A stretch of 64,000 nt of DNA from Arthrobacter sp. FW306-07-I (lineage in GTDB: Bacteria > Actinomycetota > Actinomycetes > Actinomycetales > Micrococcaceae), in the NCBI RefSeq assembly GCF_021800405.1, contig NZ_CP084550.1, positions 3,534,001 to 3,598,000 on the forward strand, written 5' to 3'. The notes beneath the pieces were generated by a model. It was not told the origin of the DNA. It made no database searches and was given only the letters and a program-made list of their open reading frames with translations. Positions 38,485 to 47,886 of this stretch are shown here, one piece after another (the stretch's first letter is position 1; each line of letters starts with the position of its first letter). The translations under genes and the position numbers were made by a program.

Positions 38485-39458
38485 TAGAACAGTCCGCTCT
38501 GGTTGAATCGCTTGGCCAGCCAGTTGGTGCCGAAGATCAGCACGATGCCCACCAGTGATTTGAACAGGCCCACCGCCGTGGAGTAGCTGTAGGCACCCTG
38601 GGTGATGCCCACGAAATAGACATAGGTGTCAAAGACGTCGGCCACTTCCCTGTTGAGGGCGTTGGTCATCAGGTAGATCTGCTCGAAGCCGGTGTTGAGC
38701 ATCTGACCGATGGCCAGGATCAGCATCACGATGATTGTGGAGCGGATCGCGGGCAGGGTGATGTGCCAGACCCGGCGGAAGCGGCCGGCGCCGTCGATGA
38801 TCGCTGCCTCGTACTGGTCCTGGTCCACGGTGGCCAGCGCTGCGAGGAAGATGATGGTGCCCCAGCCGGTGTTCTTCCAGATTTCCTGGAGCACGATCAG
38901 GGGCCGGAACCAGGCGGGGTCGCTCAGGAAATCGATATTGGTGCCCATGACGTTGTTCAGGAACTGGAACAACGGTCCAATGTCCAGGGCGAACAGCAGG
39001 AAGCTCAGCGACGCAACAATGGTCCACGACAGGAAGTGCGGGATGTACACCAGGGTCTGGACGGTGCGTTTGAGGACGGACAGCCGGACCTCATTCAGCA
39101 GCAGGGCCAGGATGATGGTCAGCGGGAAGGCCACGCCCAGGTTCAGGAACGCCAGGATGAGGGTGTTGCCCAGGAGCCGGGGAAAGTCGGGGTTGGCGAA
39201 GAAGTCCTCGAAGTTCCGGAAACCCACCCAGGGGCTGCCGTTCACGCCGAGGAACGGGACGTAGTCCTTGAAGGCGATGGACACCCCGTACATGGGTGCG
39301 TAGCGGAACACTGCGAAGTACACCACGCCGGGCAGCAGCAACAGGTACAGCCACTTGTAGTGCGCGAAATGGACGGAGAACCTGCCCCCCTTCCGGGGAG
39401 CGGGAGTGGTCTTGCCCGCCCGCTCCCCGGCGAGGGTGTCGATGACAGGGGCTGCCAT
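38484..39458 (-). CDS. Sugar ABC transporter permease (YteP/LplB-like)
   Basis: A 324-residue CUT1 permease. After a 35-residue cytosolic start (with APRKGGRFSVHFAHYKWLY) there are six helices. The EAA loop is QYEAAIIDGAGRFRRVWHITLP near residue 222, and the protein ends LAKRFNQSGLF, typical of LplB/YteP proteins. It directly follows the binding-protein gene (TAA then ATG without gap) and overlaps the second permease gene by 1 nt. No ATPase gene is present in the window, so it probably uses a shared MsiK-type ATPase encoded elsewhere. Confidence 0.92.
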   Translation of the reverse strand: MAAPVIDTLAGERAGKTTPAPRKGGRFSVHFAHYKWLYLLLLPGVVYFAVFRYAPMYGVSIAFKDYVPFLGVNGSPWVGFRNFEDFFANPDFPRLLGNTLILAFLNLGVAFPLTIILALLLNEVRLSVLKRTVQTLVYIPHFLSWTIVASLSFLLFALDIGPLFQFLNNVMGTNIDFLSDPAWFRPLIVLQEIWKNTGWGTIIFLAALATVDQDQYEAAIIDGAGRFRRVWHITLPAIRSTIIVMLILAIGQMLNTGFEQIYLMTNALNREVADVFDTYVYFVGITQGAYSYSTAVGLFKSLVGIVLIFGTNWLAKRFNQSGLF

Positions 39459-40991
39459 TTACTTGTTGTCCTGCCAGAGCTTGTTGATCTCTTCCTTGAC
39501 CTTGTTACCGCCGCTGGTGTCCCACAGCTTGATGGCGTCCTTGAGGCCCTGCTCATCGATCTGGCCGGCCAGGTACTTGATCCGGGCATCGGCGACGATG
39601 TTGTCCAGTTGGGCGCCCTTGGCAACGTACGTGGCTGAAACATAGGGTGCTGCCGGGTTGTAGACCGCGCTCTTGAGATCCTCCGCCATGACGTCCGTGC
39701 GCTTGTCGAAGACCTGCTGCTCGTAGTCGGAGGGCTGCTTCACGGGGTAGAACCCGTTGCCGGCAACGTTCATGCCCAGCTGTGCGTAGCTCTTGATGTC
39801 GGTGGTGACGGCCTTGCCTTCCGGGGTTTCCGGCTTGATGGTGGCCGCCTTGCCGTCCTCCACCTTGAAGTTCACACCCTCGATGCCGTTGTTCAGCAGG
39901 ATCTGGACGTCCTTGCCGTTCATGGTGTTCAGGAACTGCAGGACCTTGTCCAGGTCAGCCTCGGTCTTGACGCTGGCCTTGGGCACGGCCAGGAACCCCG
40001 AGTACCCGTCGGTGGGGTGGGCGTGCAGTTTGCCGTCGGGCCCTTCGAGATTGCCCACGAAGCCCACCTTGTTCTGGAAGTTGTTGGGATCCGCCTGCTT
40101 AAAGAGGTTGATCAGCACGCTCACGCGCGAATCGACGTCGACAATGATGCCGCCCTTGCCGTTGAAGAACGGCTCGTTCCATTTGGTGCTGTCAAAGGTG
40201 GCGAAATCCGGGTTGATGAGCTTTTCGTCCACCATCTTCTTGATGAACCTGTCCGCCTCGAGGAATTCGTCCGTCTCGAAGCTGGGCACGAGTTTCCCGT
40301 CCCGCTCCGTCCAGCGGTTCCCGGCACCGTACCATTCCTCGATCAGGTCGTAGGGGCTGTTGGTTCCCAGCGCACCCCACTTGGGGATGGTGATGCCGTA
40401 GGTGTCATTCTGGCCGTTGCCGTCCGGATCCTGCTCCGTGAAGGCCTTGGCCACCTTGTACAGGTCCTCGACGGTCTTGGGCGGCTGCAGGCCCAGCTTG
40501 TCCAGCCAGTCCTGCCGGAACATCACCGCTGCGCGCATGGGGGCACGGCCACGGAACACGCCGTAGACCTTGCCGTTGACGCTGGCGTTCTTCTGGATGT
40601 CCGGGAAGGTGGTTTTGAGGTTCGGGTACTTGTCCAACTTGTCCGTCAGGTCCCAAAAAGCCCCTGCCTGGGCGTTCTTGACGAAGCCCGGAGTTTTACC
40701 CTGGATCACCATGACCTGCGGGATGTCCGACCCCGCCAGCGTGATGTTGGTCTTGTCCTCGTAGGATGCGTTGGGCGCCCAGTTGATCTTGACCTGCTTG
40801 CCTGTGAGTTCCTCGAGCTTCTTCTGGACGGCACCGTCCGCTGCAGGCGGCTGCGCCTCAAGGAACGGGGCCATGATGGACACCGAGGTGAGGTCCGCGG
40901 CCGGTGTGTCACCCCCGCCGCTGCACGCCGTGAGGCTCAGGGCCGTCGCAGTGACGACGGCGGCGGCAAGGGTAAGTTTCCTACGGATCAT
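39459..40991 (-). CDS. Extracellular sugar-binding lipoprotein (YtcQ/LplA-like)
   Basis: A 510-residue solute-binding protein. The signal peptide MIRRKLTLAAAVVTATALSL ends in the lipobox LTAC (Cys 23). The mature part is long for the family, as in LplA/YtcQ proteins that bind large oligosaccharides (usually 490-560 residues), and has VKINWAPNASYEDKTNITLA and FRGRAPMRAAVMFRQDWLDK. It captures sugars outside the membrane for the two following permeases. Upstream, TGATACGTTTCA at 41044-41055 resembles the rhamnose-repressor sites. Confidence 0.92.
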   Translation of the reverse strand: MIRRKLTLAAAVVTATALSLTACSGGGDTPAADLTSVSIMAPFLEAQPPAADGAVQKKLEELTGKQVKINWAPNASYEDKTNITLAGSDIPQVMVIQGKTPGFVKNAQAGAFWDLTDKLDKYPNLKTTFPDIQKNASVNGKVYGVFRGRAPMRAAVMFRQDWLDKLGLQPPKTVEDLYKVAKAFTEQDPDGNGQNDTYGITIPKWGALGTNSPYDLIEEWYGAGNRWTERDGKLVPSFETDEFLEADRFIKKMVDEKLINPDFATFDSTKWNEPFFNGKGGIIVDVDSRVSVLINLFKQADPNNFQNKVGFVGNLEGPDGKLHAHPTDGYSGFLAVPKASVKTEADLDKVLQFLNTMNGKDVQILLNNGIEGVNFKVEDGKAATIKPETPEGKAVTTDIKSYAQLGMNVAGNGFYPVKQPSDYEQQVFDKRTDVMAEDLKSAVYNPAAPYVSATYVAKGAQLDNIVADARIKYLAGQIDEQGLKDAIKLWDTSGGNKVKEEINKLWQDNK

Positions 40992-41043
40992 TTATTTTCC
41001 TTTTCCACTTCGTTGGGGTTCTTCGGGCGTTGGCGCCCCGGGT

Positions 41044-41055
41044 TGATACGTTTCA
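41044..41055. promoter_or_regulatory. LacI-type site upstream of the first importer operon
   Basis: TGATACGTTTCA differs from the ideal TGAAACGTTTCA palindrome in the left half only. It lies 53 bp before the start of the YtcQ-like gene, in a 127-bp gap. Likely the same class as the rhaM-lacI operator. Confidence 0.5.
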
Positions 41056-41118
41056 TTTGAACGACACAGGCATGCGCCTGCCACCATCAGGGGTAGCCCG
41101 GCTGCCGGGGAATTGCTT

Positions 41119-41781
41119 TTAGGTGGAGGCGCCCTGCGGGACGACCTGCCCCACAGGTTCGACCTGCTCTACGGCCTGGTCATTGGCGGTGAAGAAGCGG
41201 TCGCACAGCCAGCCGGTCAGGTAGAGCCAGGCACCCATACTGAATAACGGGATCAGCCCCGGAAGGCAGCTGCTGCCGTACAGCACGGCCGCGGACACGA
41301 ACAGCAGGATGACTGTCCCCGCAAGGTGCCGCACCGCGAACCGGGACGACATCAGCAGATACTGCGGGAGCGGCAGTTCGTACCTGGCGTACATCGGGAA
41401 CACGTAGCAGAAGGCACCGGCGACGAAGGCTCCCGCAACAAGCAGGACCACGGCCATGAGCTGCGGGAAGATCCCGTGGCCGCCTGAGAAGTAGTTCCAG
41501 TTCAGGACAAGCGCAGCCACCACGGCCATGACCGGAAGCGAGAGGGCATTGGCCCTGCCAAAGTTCCGGAAGTATTCGGCAGCGAAGCCCCGCAGCAGCG
41601 GAGCAGCATCGCCGGCCGCCCTTTTTCGCACCAGGATCTGCGCGGCCGCCGTTGCGGGGCCGGCACCAAGGACACCGAGGCCCAACACGGTGAACGCGAT
41701 CCAGAGCAGGTTCAGGCAGGCAATCCATACAAGCGTGTCAAAAAACGAGTAGGCACGCGCACTGAAGGTCCCGGACAGCAT
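41119..41781 (-). CDS. DUF624 (YesL-like) membrane protein
   Basis: A 220-residue protein with five or six membrane helices, starting SARAYSFFDTLVWIACLNLL, the first-helix pattern of the DUF624/YesL family. In Bacillus, yesL opens the rhamnogalacturonan operon, and DUF624 genes sit beside CUT1 importers throughout Firmicutes and Actinobacteria; the function is unknown, perhaps assisting permease assembly or sensing. It lies 127 bp upstream of the binding-protein gene on the same strand and may be the first gene of that operon. The C-terminus is Gln/Val/Glu-rich (AVEQVEPVGQVV). Confidence 0.85.
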   Translation of the reverse strand: MLSGTFSARAYSFFDTLVWIACLNLLWIAFTVLGLGVLGAGPATAAAQILVRKRAAGDAAPLLRGFAAEYFRNFGRANALSLPVMAVVAALVLNWNYFSGGHGIFPQLMAVVLLVAGAFVAGAFCYVFPMYARYELPLPQYLLMSSRFAVRHLAGTVILLFVSAAVLYGSSCLPGLIPLFSMGAWLYLTGWLCDRFFTANDQAVEQVEPVGQVVPQGAST

Positions 41782-41902
41782 GGCACGGCTCCCTTCTGTT
41801 TCTCGATCGTTGCAGGGGCGAAGCGGAACGTGTCCCGCATCACGCTGGTAATCGGTTTCTCGAAATCTAGACCTCCCGTCACACCACGGTCAAGTGGTTT
41901 TT

Positions 41903-41968
41903 TGAATCGTTACATAACTAGACTCGAAGTACGCGAATGCCGCACACTGAGTGATGGAAAGCGCTTGC
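41903..41968. promoter_or_regulatory. Two LacI-type sites upstream of the oxidoreductase-rhamnosidase operon
   Basis: TGAATCGTTACA (41903-41914, rhamnose-repressor-like type A) and GAAAGCGCTTGC (41957-41968, type B) lie between the divergent DUF624 gene and the oxidoreductase gene. Having one of each type suggests double control of this promoter. Confidence 0.6.
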
Positions 41969-42035
41969 TGGAAATATGCCAGCGCCTGGGACACTGGTGC
42001 CCGCGACGTGGTGCCGCCGGTCAGAACGGAGAACG

Positions 42036-43241
42036 ATGGGAACGGCAACGGAAACCGCCGGCAGCGGCGCCGGCACGGCCACCACACCGGCGGCAAGGGT
42101 TGCGCTGGTGGGTGTACACGGCTTTGGCACCCACCACCTCCGGAACCTCGAACGGCTCCAGGCCGCCGGCAGCGTTGAACTGGTTGCCGTGGCGGACCCG
42201 CAGCCTCCGGCGCCGGGTGCCGTGCCGCCGTCGGCCGCTGTTTACCCGGGGCTTGACGACCTCCTGAAGGCGACCCGGGACCTGGACCTGGTTATCGTTG
42301 CCACCCCCATCCAGACCCATGCCCCGCTGGCCCTGGCCGCCCTGGCCACGGATGCGGAACTCTACTTGGAGAAACCGCCGGTCGCCTCCCTTGCAGACTT
42401 CAACCGGCTGTGCGAAGCCGCCGCAGCATCGGGCCGTGGAGTCCAGATCGGCTTCCAAAGCCTCGGCTCGCACGCCCTGAAGGCCGTCGAGGACCTGCTG
42501 GCCGCGGGAACCATCGGAACCCTGCAGGGCATTTCCGCCACCGGCCGCTGGGTCCGGGACCGGGCCTACTACAAGCGCTCCCGATGGGCCGGGAAACGGA
42601 GCATCAACGGTGTGGACGTGGTGGACGGCGTGGCCACCAATCCGCTGGCGCACGCCGTGGCAACGGCACTCCATATTGCCGGGGCGCGCACCACCACCGA
42701 TGTGGCGTCCGTGGAAACCGAGTTGTACCGGGCCAATGACATCGAATCGGACGATACCTCCGTGATCCGGATCCGCACCGCCGCCGGACTGCCCATTACC
42801 TGTGCCCTGACCATTTGCGCCTCGGAGTCCGTTGAGCCTTACGTGACCCTCCAAGGCTCTAACGGGACGGCAGTGTTCCACTACACCGAGGACCGGCTCA
42901 CGGTTGAAACAGCGGCGGGACGCACTGAGGAAACGTATGGCCGGGACGACCTCACGGAGAACCTCCTGGCCCACCGGTCCCGCGGGGTCCCGCTCATCAG
43001 CAGCCTGGAGGACAGTGGCGCCTTCATGCTCGTGCTGGAGGCCGTGCGCACAGCACCACTTCCCACTCCCATCGATCCCGCCTACGTGCGCTGGGAGGGC
43101 GAGGGGGACGCCGCGCACGCGGTGGTAGCCGGCATCGAGGAGGCCCTGGATCAGGCAGGCCGGCAACATGCCACCTTCAGTGAGCTGGGCCTGCCCTGGG
43201 CTGCAGCCGCCCCCGCGGTTTTTGACCTCCCGGCCTTCTGA
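42036..43241 (+). CDS. Gfo/Idh/MocA family oxidoreductase
   Basis: A 401-residue NAD(P)-dependent oxidoreductase. The Rossmann fold begins ARVALVGVHGFGTHHLRNL, and the catalytic EKP motif is LEKPPVASLADF. The second domain has RWAGKRSINGVDVVDGVATN and SVETELYRANDIESDDTSV. The protein is closely related to the N-terminal part of the oxidoreductase at 60403. The ATG at 42036 has GGAG 6 nt upstream; a longer frame from 41976 was rejected. It is coupled to the GH78 rhamnosidase (overlapping TGATG). The sugar substrate is unknown; oxidation of a released sugar or glycoside is likely. Confidence 0.88.
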   Translation: MGTATETAGSGAGTATTPAARVALVGVHGFGTHHLRNLERLQAAGSVELVAVADPQPPAPGAVPPSAAVYPGLDDLLKATRDLDLVIVATPIQTHAPLALAALATDAELYLEKPPVASLADFNRLCEAAAASGRGVQIGFQSLGSHALKAVEDLLAAGTIGTLQGISATGRWVRDRAYYKRSRWAGKRSINGVDVVDGVATNPLAHAVATALHIAGARTTTDVASVETELYRANDIESDDTSVIRIRTAAGLPITCALTICASESVEPYVTLQGSNGTAVFHYTEDRLTVETAAGRTEETYGRDDLTENLLAHRSRGVPLISSLEDSGAFMLVLEAVRTAPLPTPIDPAYVRWEGEGDAAHAVVAGIEEALDQAGRQHATFSELGLPWAAAAPAVFDLPAF

Positions 43242-46200
43242 TGATGGACCGGGCGGGACTGCAGGAGGCGGCAGCCGAGGGTGCAACCCGGCCCGGGAGC
43301 CAGGGTCGGCTGTACGCCGTCAACCTCCTCACGGACGGTCTTTCCCCCTGCCTGACGGCGGCCCCGTCCCCTGCGTTCGGCTGGCAGCTCGGGCAGGATG
43401 ACGACGCCGACCCCGCCCTTGCACGGCAGGTGGGCTTTGAGCTTGAGATCCGGGACGCCCGGGGCGGGGTGCTGTGGAGCTCCGGACAGATGGCCGGCGC
43501 TACACAGCGGGGTGTTCCCTACGGCGGCCCCCGGCTCGCGGACGACACGGACTACGCGTGGCGCGTGCGCATTCTGGACGCAGCCGGCAGTCCTGGCTCT
43601 TGGTCCGCCCTGCAACCCTTCAGCACCGGCCTCGGTGACGGCTCCTGGCAGGCCGGCTGGATGGGCCGTGCCCCGGGTGGACGCGCCCCGCTGGAAATCC
43701 TCAATCATTCACTCCGCGTGGCCGGTTCCCCTTTCCTGCCCCTCCCCTCCCCTGCGCTCCGGAGCTTCCGGCTTGAAGCGCGGCTGCGGCCCGTGATGGG
43801 CTTCGCCGGGCTCCTGCTCCGCAGCAGCGGCGCCGGAACCGGATTGCTGCTCGAACTGGACCCGGACGGCAGCGCTGTACTGCGTCCCGCCCCGGAATGG
43901 GAGATCCCCTCCCCCGTGCCCGACACTCCGGTACTGGCCAGCGCCCGGGCCAAGGATCCGGCGCCGGGCAGCTGGCGGGACCTGGTTGTCACCGATGACG
44001 GCAGGACCATTCGCGTCACACTGGACGGGACGGAGCTGCTGGCCGTTGACCAGCCCGCCGCTGCGGATGATTCCGCCCTGCTGGCGTTGCATCAGGGCCC
44101 GCGGAGCCAGGCCGAGTACGCCGCGCTGCGGCTCACCGACACCACTGCCGGCAGGCCGGAAGCCCTCATTTTTGACCACCGCTTCGACGTGGACGATAAC
44201 CAGGGCCTTGCCTGCCTGGCCCAGTGGCCCCGGACCACCACCCACCGCCAGCCCGACGAGTGGACCCTGTTCCGCACGGCCCTCCAGCTGTCCGGGACGG
44301 TGCGGCGGGCGCGGCTCTATGTTGCCGCACACCACCACGCCCAGCTCTCCGTGGCCGGAACGCCCTGCCTGAACACCACATCGTTCGGCTACCCCGGCGA
44401 GGGCTATTACGACGCCGCCGACGTCACGGAGATCCTGGCCGGGCAGCCCGCCGGTTCGGCGGCCCCGGTGACGGCCCTGCTCCACTGGTACGGCCCGGGC
44501 CAGGGCCGGGCAGCGGGGGTCCCTGGCCTGCTGGTCCGGCTCACCGTGGACTACGACGACGGCCGCCGGGACGTTCTCGCCTCCGGCCCCGGCTGGTCCG
44601 CCGCCGAGGCGCCGTACCGCCAGTCCGGCTACCGGAACGATGAGGGCGATCCGGTCGAGCACCTGGACGGGTTGGCCGCTGCGGCACTCGACCCGGCCGA
44701 TGACCTGCCTGCCGCTGTGGTTACGGGCCGCCACCCGTCGTCGGACTTTCCCCGCCTGCACCCCCGCCGGACGCTCCTTGCCGGGGAGTTCGTGGCACCG
44801 CGGCAGTTTTTGACCGCCGACGACGGCACGATGGTGGCGGACTTCGGCCAGGTCCTTCCCGCCCGCCCGGAGGTGGATTTCCTTGACGGAGTCCCCGGCC
44901 GCACCGTGATGCTCCGGGCCGGTTACGCCCTCCGCCCCGACGGCAGGGTTGACGCCGGGAAGACCGCCAGCCAGAACACGGACATGTCCTTCCCCTACAC
45001 CCAGGCGGCCGGGCCACAGCAGTTCCGCGCCTCGGTGCACCTGGGTTTCCGCTACCTTGAACTGCCCGGGATCGACGCCGCAGAGGTGTCCCGCGTGGGT
45101 GCCACTACCGTCCACGCCAGCCATCCCGGCGAAGGCAGCTTCAGCAGCTCGGACCCGGTCCTGGACGCCGTGTTCGGGCTGCTGCGCGACTCCGCGCTTT
45201 ACGGGGTGCAGGAGCAGTTCGTGGACACCCCAACCCGGGAGAAGGGCCAGTTCCTGGCGGACGCCGCCAACATTTCGTATGCCACCATGGCGCTCTTCGG
45301 CGAGCACACCTGCACGGTGCAGGCCCTGCGGGAGTTCGCATGGTCCGCCCGCCGCTACTGGAGCGCCGCAGGGGAAAAGGGCCGCTACAACGCCGTCTAC
45401 CCCAACGGCGACGGCAAGCGGGACATCCCCGACTTCTCCCTGATGCTGCCGGAATGGGCCGAGGAGTACCACCTGCGAACCGGGGACTTGGCCCTGGTCC
45501 GGGAGTTGCTCCCCCACCTGTGCGACACGGCTGATTATGCGCTGCGGTACGTTCCGGCGGAGGGCCCGACGGCGGGACTGGTCACCAGGCTGGGCGGCGG
45601 CTCCGGACCTTACCTGCACGGCATCGTGGACTGGCCCGCGCCCGGGCGGTTCGGCTACGACATGGAATGCGCGGCCAAGACCACCGTGAACGCGCAGGCC
45701 TACTGCGCGCTGGTCTCGACAGCCCGGCTTTGTAGCGCGGCAGGCGACGAGTCCGCCGCGGTCCGTTATTCCGCCGCAGCCCGCGGCCTTGCCGACGCCA
45801 TCCGGACCCGGCTCCGGGTGGACGGCGTCATGGTTGACGGACTCCACGGCGATGGCACACCCAGCTCCCACGCCTCCCAGCACGCAACATCCTTTCCGCT
45901 GTCCCTGGGCATCACCGATCCTGGATATGCTGCCACAGATGCCGACCGGATCGCCGGGATGGGCATGCGGCAGGGGCCCATGACTGTGCACCGGCTGGTC
46001 CGGGCCCTGCTGGGCCAAGGCAAACCGGACGCTGTGCTGGACCTCCTCACCAACACGGACCAGCCCGGCTGGGCCCGGCTCCTTGACCGCGGGGCCACCT
46101 TCACTTGGGAGGCCTGGGACCTGGAAGACGGCACGGACTACAGCCAGTCGCATGCCTGGTCCGCGTCGGTCGTCAAGGAGATCCTGGAGTACCTGCTGGG

Positions 46201-46543
46201 CATCCGCTACCCCGTTCCTGGCGGCAACGACGTGCTGATCGAACCGCCCGCGTGCCGGCTGAAGCATGCCCGCGGCAGCGTTCCGGCGGGCAACGGATAC
46301 GTGCATGCGAACTGGCGGCGCCGCGGCGGCTTATTGGAGCTGGAGTGCACGGTGCCGCCCGGAACCGCAGCCACGGTCCGCCTGCCCGCCGGCAGCTACG
46401 GGGTGCAGGGACCTGGGATCCTGCAGGACCAGCGTGCGGATGCCGCCGTCGTGGATTCCGCTGCAGAAGCCGACGAGCAAACCCCCGGCGCCGCCCGCGA
46501 ATTCCGCGTCCACACCGGAACCTGGACGTTCACTCCCGTTTGA
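43241..46543 (+). CDS. Alpha-L-rhamnosidase (glycoside hydrolase 78)
   Basis: A 1100-residue GH78 enzyme without signal peptide, so it cleaves L-rhamnose from imported oligosaccharides in the cytoplasm. The order is an N-terminal fibronectin-like domain (NLLTDGLSPCLTAAPSPAFG), one or two beta-sandwich domains including a laminin-G-like insert (about 140-305), the rhamnosidase N-domain (residues 340-480), and the (alpha/alpha)6 barrel from about 630. The acidic motif is VDTPTREKGQFLADAAN (D662-K668), a variant of the usual DCPQRDERxGW segment; E667 is the likely acid. A C-terminal beta-sandwich closes the protein. It is coupled to the oxidoreductase gene. The 165-residue insert makes it longer than the usual 900. 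Confidence 0.93.
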   Translation: MMDRAGLQEAAAEGATRPGSQGRLYAVNLLTDGLSPCLTAAPSPAFGWQLGQDDDADPALARQVGFELEIRDARGGVLWSSGQMAGATQRGVPYGGPRLADDTDYAWRVRILDAAGSPGSWSALQPFSTGLGDGSWQAGWMGRAPGGRAPLEILNHSLRVAGSPFLPLPSPALRSFRLEARLRPVMGFAGLLLRSSGAGTGLLLELDPDGSAVLRPAPEWEIPSPVPDTPVLASARAKDPAPGSWRDLVVTDDGRTIRVTLDGTELLAVDQPAAADDSALLALHQGPRSQAEYAALRLTDTTAGRPEALIFDHRFDVDDNQGLACLAQWPRTTTHRQPDEWTLFRTALQLSGTVRRARLYVAAHHHAQLSVAGTPCLNTTSFGYPGEGYYDAADVTEILAGQPAGSAAPVTALLHWYGPGQGRAAGVPGLLVRLTVDYDDGRRDVLASGPGWSAAEAPYRQSGYRNDEGDPVEHLDGLAAAALDPADDLPAAVVTGRHPSSDFPRLHPRRTLLAGEFVAPRQFLTADDGTMVADFGQVLPARPEVDFLDGVPGRTVMLRAGYALRPDGRVDAGKTASQNTDMSFPYTQAAGPQQFRASVHLGFRYLELPGIDAAEVSRVGATTVHASHPGEGSFSSSDPVLDAVFGLLRDSALYGVQEQFVDTPTREKGQFLADAANISYATMALFGEHTCTVQALREFAWSARRYWSAAGEKGRYNAVYPNGDGKRDIPDFSLMLPEWAEEYHLRTGDLALVRELLPHLCDTADYALRYVPAEGPTAGLVTRLGGGSGPYLHGIVDWPAPGRFGYDMECAAKTTVNAQAYCALVSTARLCSAAGDESAAVRYSAAARGLADAIRTRLRVDGVMVDGLHGDGTPSSHASQHATSFPLSLGITDPGYAATDADRIAGMGMRQGPMTVHRLVRALLGQGKPDAVLDLLTNTDQPGWARLLDRGATFTWEAWDLEDGTDYSQSHAWSASVVKEILEYLLGIRYPVPGGNDVLIEPPACRLKHARGSVPAGNGYVHANWRRRGGLLELECTVPPGTAATVRLPAGSYGVQGPGILQDQRADAAVVDSAAEADEQTPGAAREFRVHTGTWTFTPV

Positions 46544-46548
46544 ACCCT

Positions 46549-46607
46549 GCGAGTTGGCACTTCGCGGCAATCCCGTCGCAAGCCACTACCGCGAAGTGCC
46601 ATCTCGC
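46549..46607. repeat. REP-like intergenic palindrome
   Basis: 19-nt arms at 46549-46567 and 46589-46607, complementary except for one position, around a 21-nt centre. It fills the 78-bp gap between the convergent GH78 and MFS genes and contains GGCACTTCGCGG and its complement. It can act as a terminator, but its length and form, and the analogous palindrome at 54007, suggest a repeated extragenic element. Confidence 0.6.
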
Positions 46608-46621
46608 GCAGGGGTGCAGCG

Positions 46622-47884
46622 TCAAACCGGGGCCTGGCGCCGCCCGTGCCACCACAGCAGCAGTCCCACCACGGCCGCGGAGAGCATTCCCAAAGCACCG
46701 GTGGCCACCAGGCCGGCCCGGACGCCGAACTGTTCGGTCAGCCAGCCGGCCAGCAGGCCGCCGCACGCGTGCCCGCCCAACAGGAGCGGCAGGTACAGCG
46801 CCATCACCCGGCCTCGGATGGCGGGCCCGGCTTCGAGCTGGACGGCGGTGGCGGCGCTGGTCAGGAACAGCAGCGTCATCATGCCCACCACCGCCAGCAT
46901 GGCGATGAACAGCACCAGGTTGGGCATCAGTGCGGCCACCAGCTGCGACAGTCCGAAGAGACCCGCCGCGGCCACGATGCCCTTGCGGCCCATGTTGCCG
47001 AGCCGGGCGGCCAGGAGCGCACCGGCCAGGGCCCCAACGGCGCTGACGGTGTTGAACAGGCCGAAGCCCTCCACGCCGTTGTGCCACACCTGCTGGGCGA
47101 ACGCGGCAAGGACAACGGGTCCGTTCATGCCAAACGCGCCCAGGAGCCCCGCCAGCAGGATGAGGAGCAGCAGGCGCGGCCGCTCCCTGACGTAACGGAA
47201 CCCGGCGAGCACCTGTCCGCGCCCCCGCGCGGCCGGCGCGCTGGGGTGCAGTTCGTGGAGCCGGACGGCGGCAATAAGGCCCAGTACCACCAGGCCAATC
47301 AGCGCGTTGGCGGCGAAGGCCGCTGCAGGCCCTGCCTGCGCAATCAGCACGCCACCCAGCGCCGGCCCGGCCATCGCCCCCAGCTGTGACAGCGCGTTGT
47401 TGAGTCCGATGGCGGGCCGCAGCGCGGCGTCGCCCACCACCTCGTTGACGAAGACCTGGCGGGTGGGCTGGTCCACCGCGGCGGTGATGCCCAGGGCAAC
47501 GCAGCTGGCGTAGACCACCCACACGGTGATGGTGCCGCCGGCAGCCCAGGCCGCGAGCCCCAGGCCCAGCAGGACGATGATGGACTGGCACACCATCATG
47601 ATCCGGCGCTTCGGAAAGATGTCCACCACCAGTCCGGCGAGTGGACCCACCACGAGCATGGGCAGGAATTGGAGGGCGACGGCGGCCCCCACCGCAGCGG
47701 GGCTTCCGGTCAGCTGCAGCACCAGCCAGTCCTGGGCCAGGCGCTGCATCCACACGCCGAGGCTGCCGGCCAGCTGCATGGCCAGGAAGAGCCGGTAGTT
47801 GTGCTGTTTTAGGGGGTGGTACCAGCGGGGCTGGCTGCTGACGGCTTGTTCTGACTGCAGGGAGCGCGTACGGCGGGCAGGCAC
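46622..47884 (-). CDS. MFS exporter (EntS-like, MFS_3 type)
   Basis: A 420-residue, 12-helix major-facilitator protein. The N-terminal part HPLKQHNYRLFLAMQLAGSL and VDIFPKRRIMMVCQSIIVLL fits the EntS/multidrug MFS_3 group, which mostly export drugs, siderophores or sugars. The GTG at 47884, 2 nt after the DUF624 stop, was taken as start although no Shine-Dalgarno site is visible; coupling to the upstream gene would explain this. A longer frame starting at 47998 runs into the DUF624 gene. Its presence at the end of a sugar-importer operon suggests export of an intermediate or unwanted sugar, but this is a guess. Confidence 0.8.
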   Translation of the reverse strand: MPARRTRSLQSEQAVSSQPRWYHPLKQHNYRLFLAMQLAGSLGVWMQRLAQDWLVLQLTGSPAAVGAAVALQFLPMLVVGPLAGLVVDIFPKRRIMMVCQSIIVLLGLGLAAWAAGGTITVWVVYASCVALGITAAVDQPTRQVFVNEVVGDAALRPAIGLNNALSQLGAMAGPALGGVLIAQAGPAAAFAANALIGLVVLGLIAAVRLHELHPSAPAARGRGQVLAGFRYVRERPRLLLLILLAGLLGAFGMNGPVVLAAFAQQVWHNGVEGFGLFNTVSAVGALAGALLAARLGNMGRKGIVAAAGLFGLSQLVAALMPNLVLFIAMLAVVGMMTLLFLTSAATAVQLEAGPAIRGRVMALYLPLLLGGHACGGLLAGWLTEQFGVRAGLVATGALGMLSAAVVGLLLWWHGRRQAPV

Positions 47885-47886
47885 AG

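Noticed and set aside
41857..41872. TTTCTCGAAA near the DUF624 promoter as another LacI operator
   Set aside because: Only 4-bp arms and no central CG in the expected position; too weak to include with the operator sets.
43709..46306. 865-codon minus-strand frame antisense to GH78
   Set aside because: Composition is that of a complement shadow of a high-GC3 gene; no motif, and GH78 is unmistakable on the other strand.
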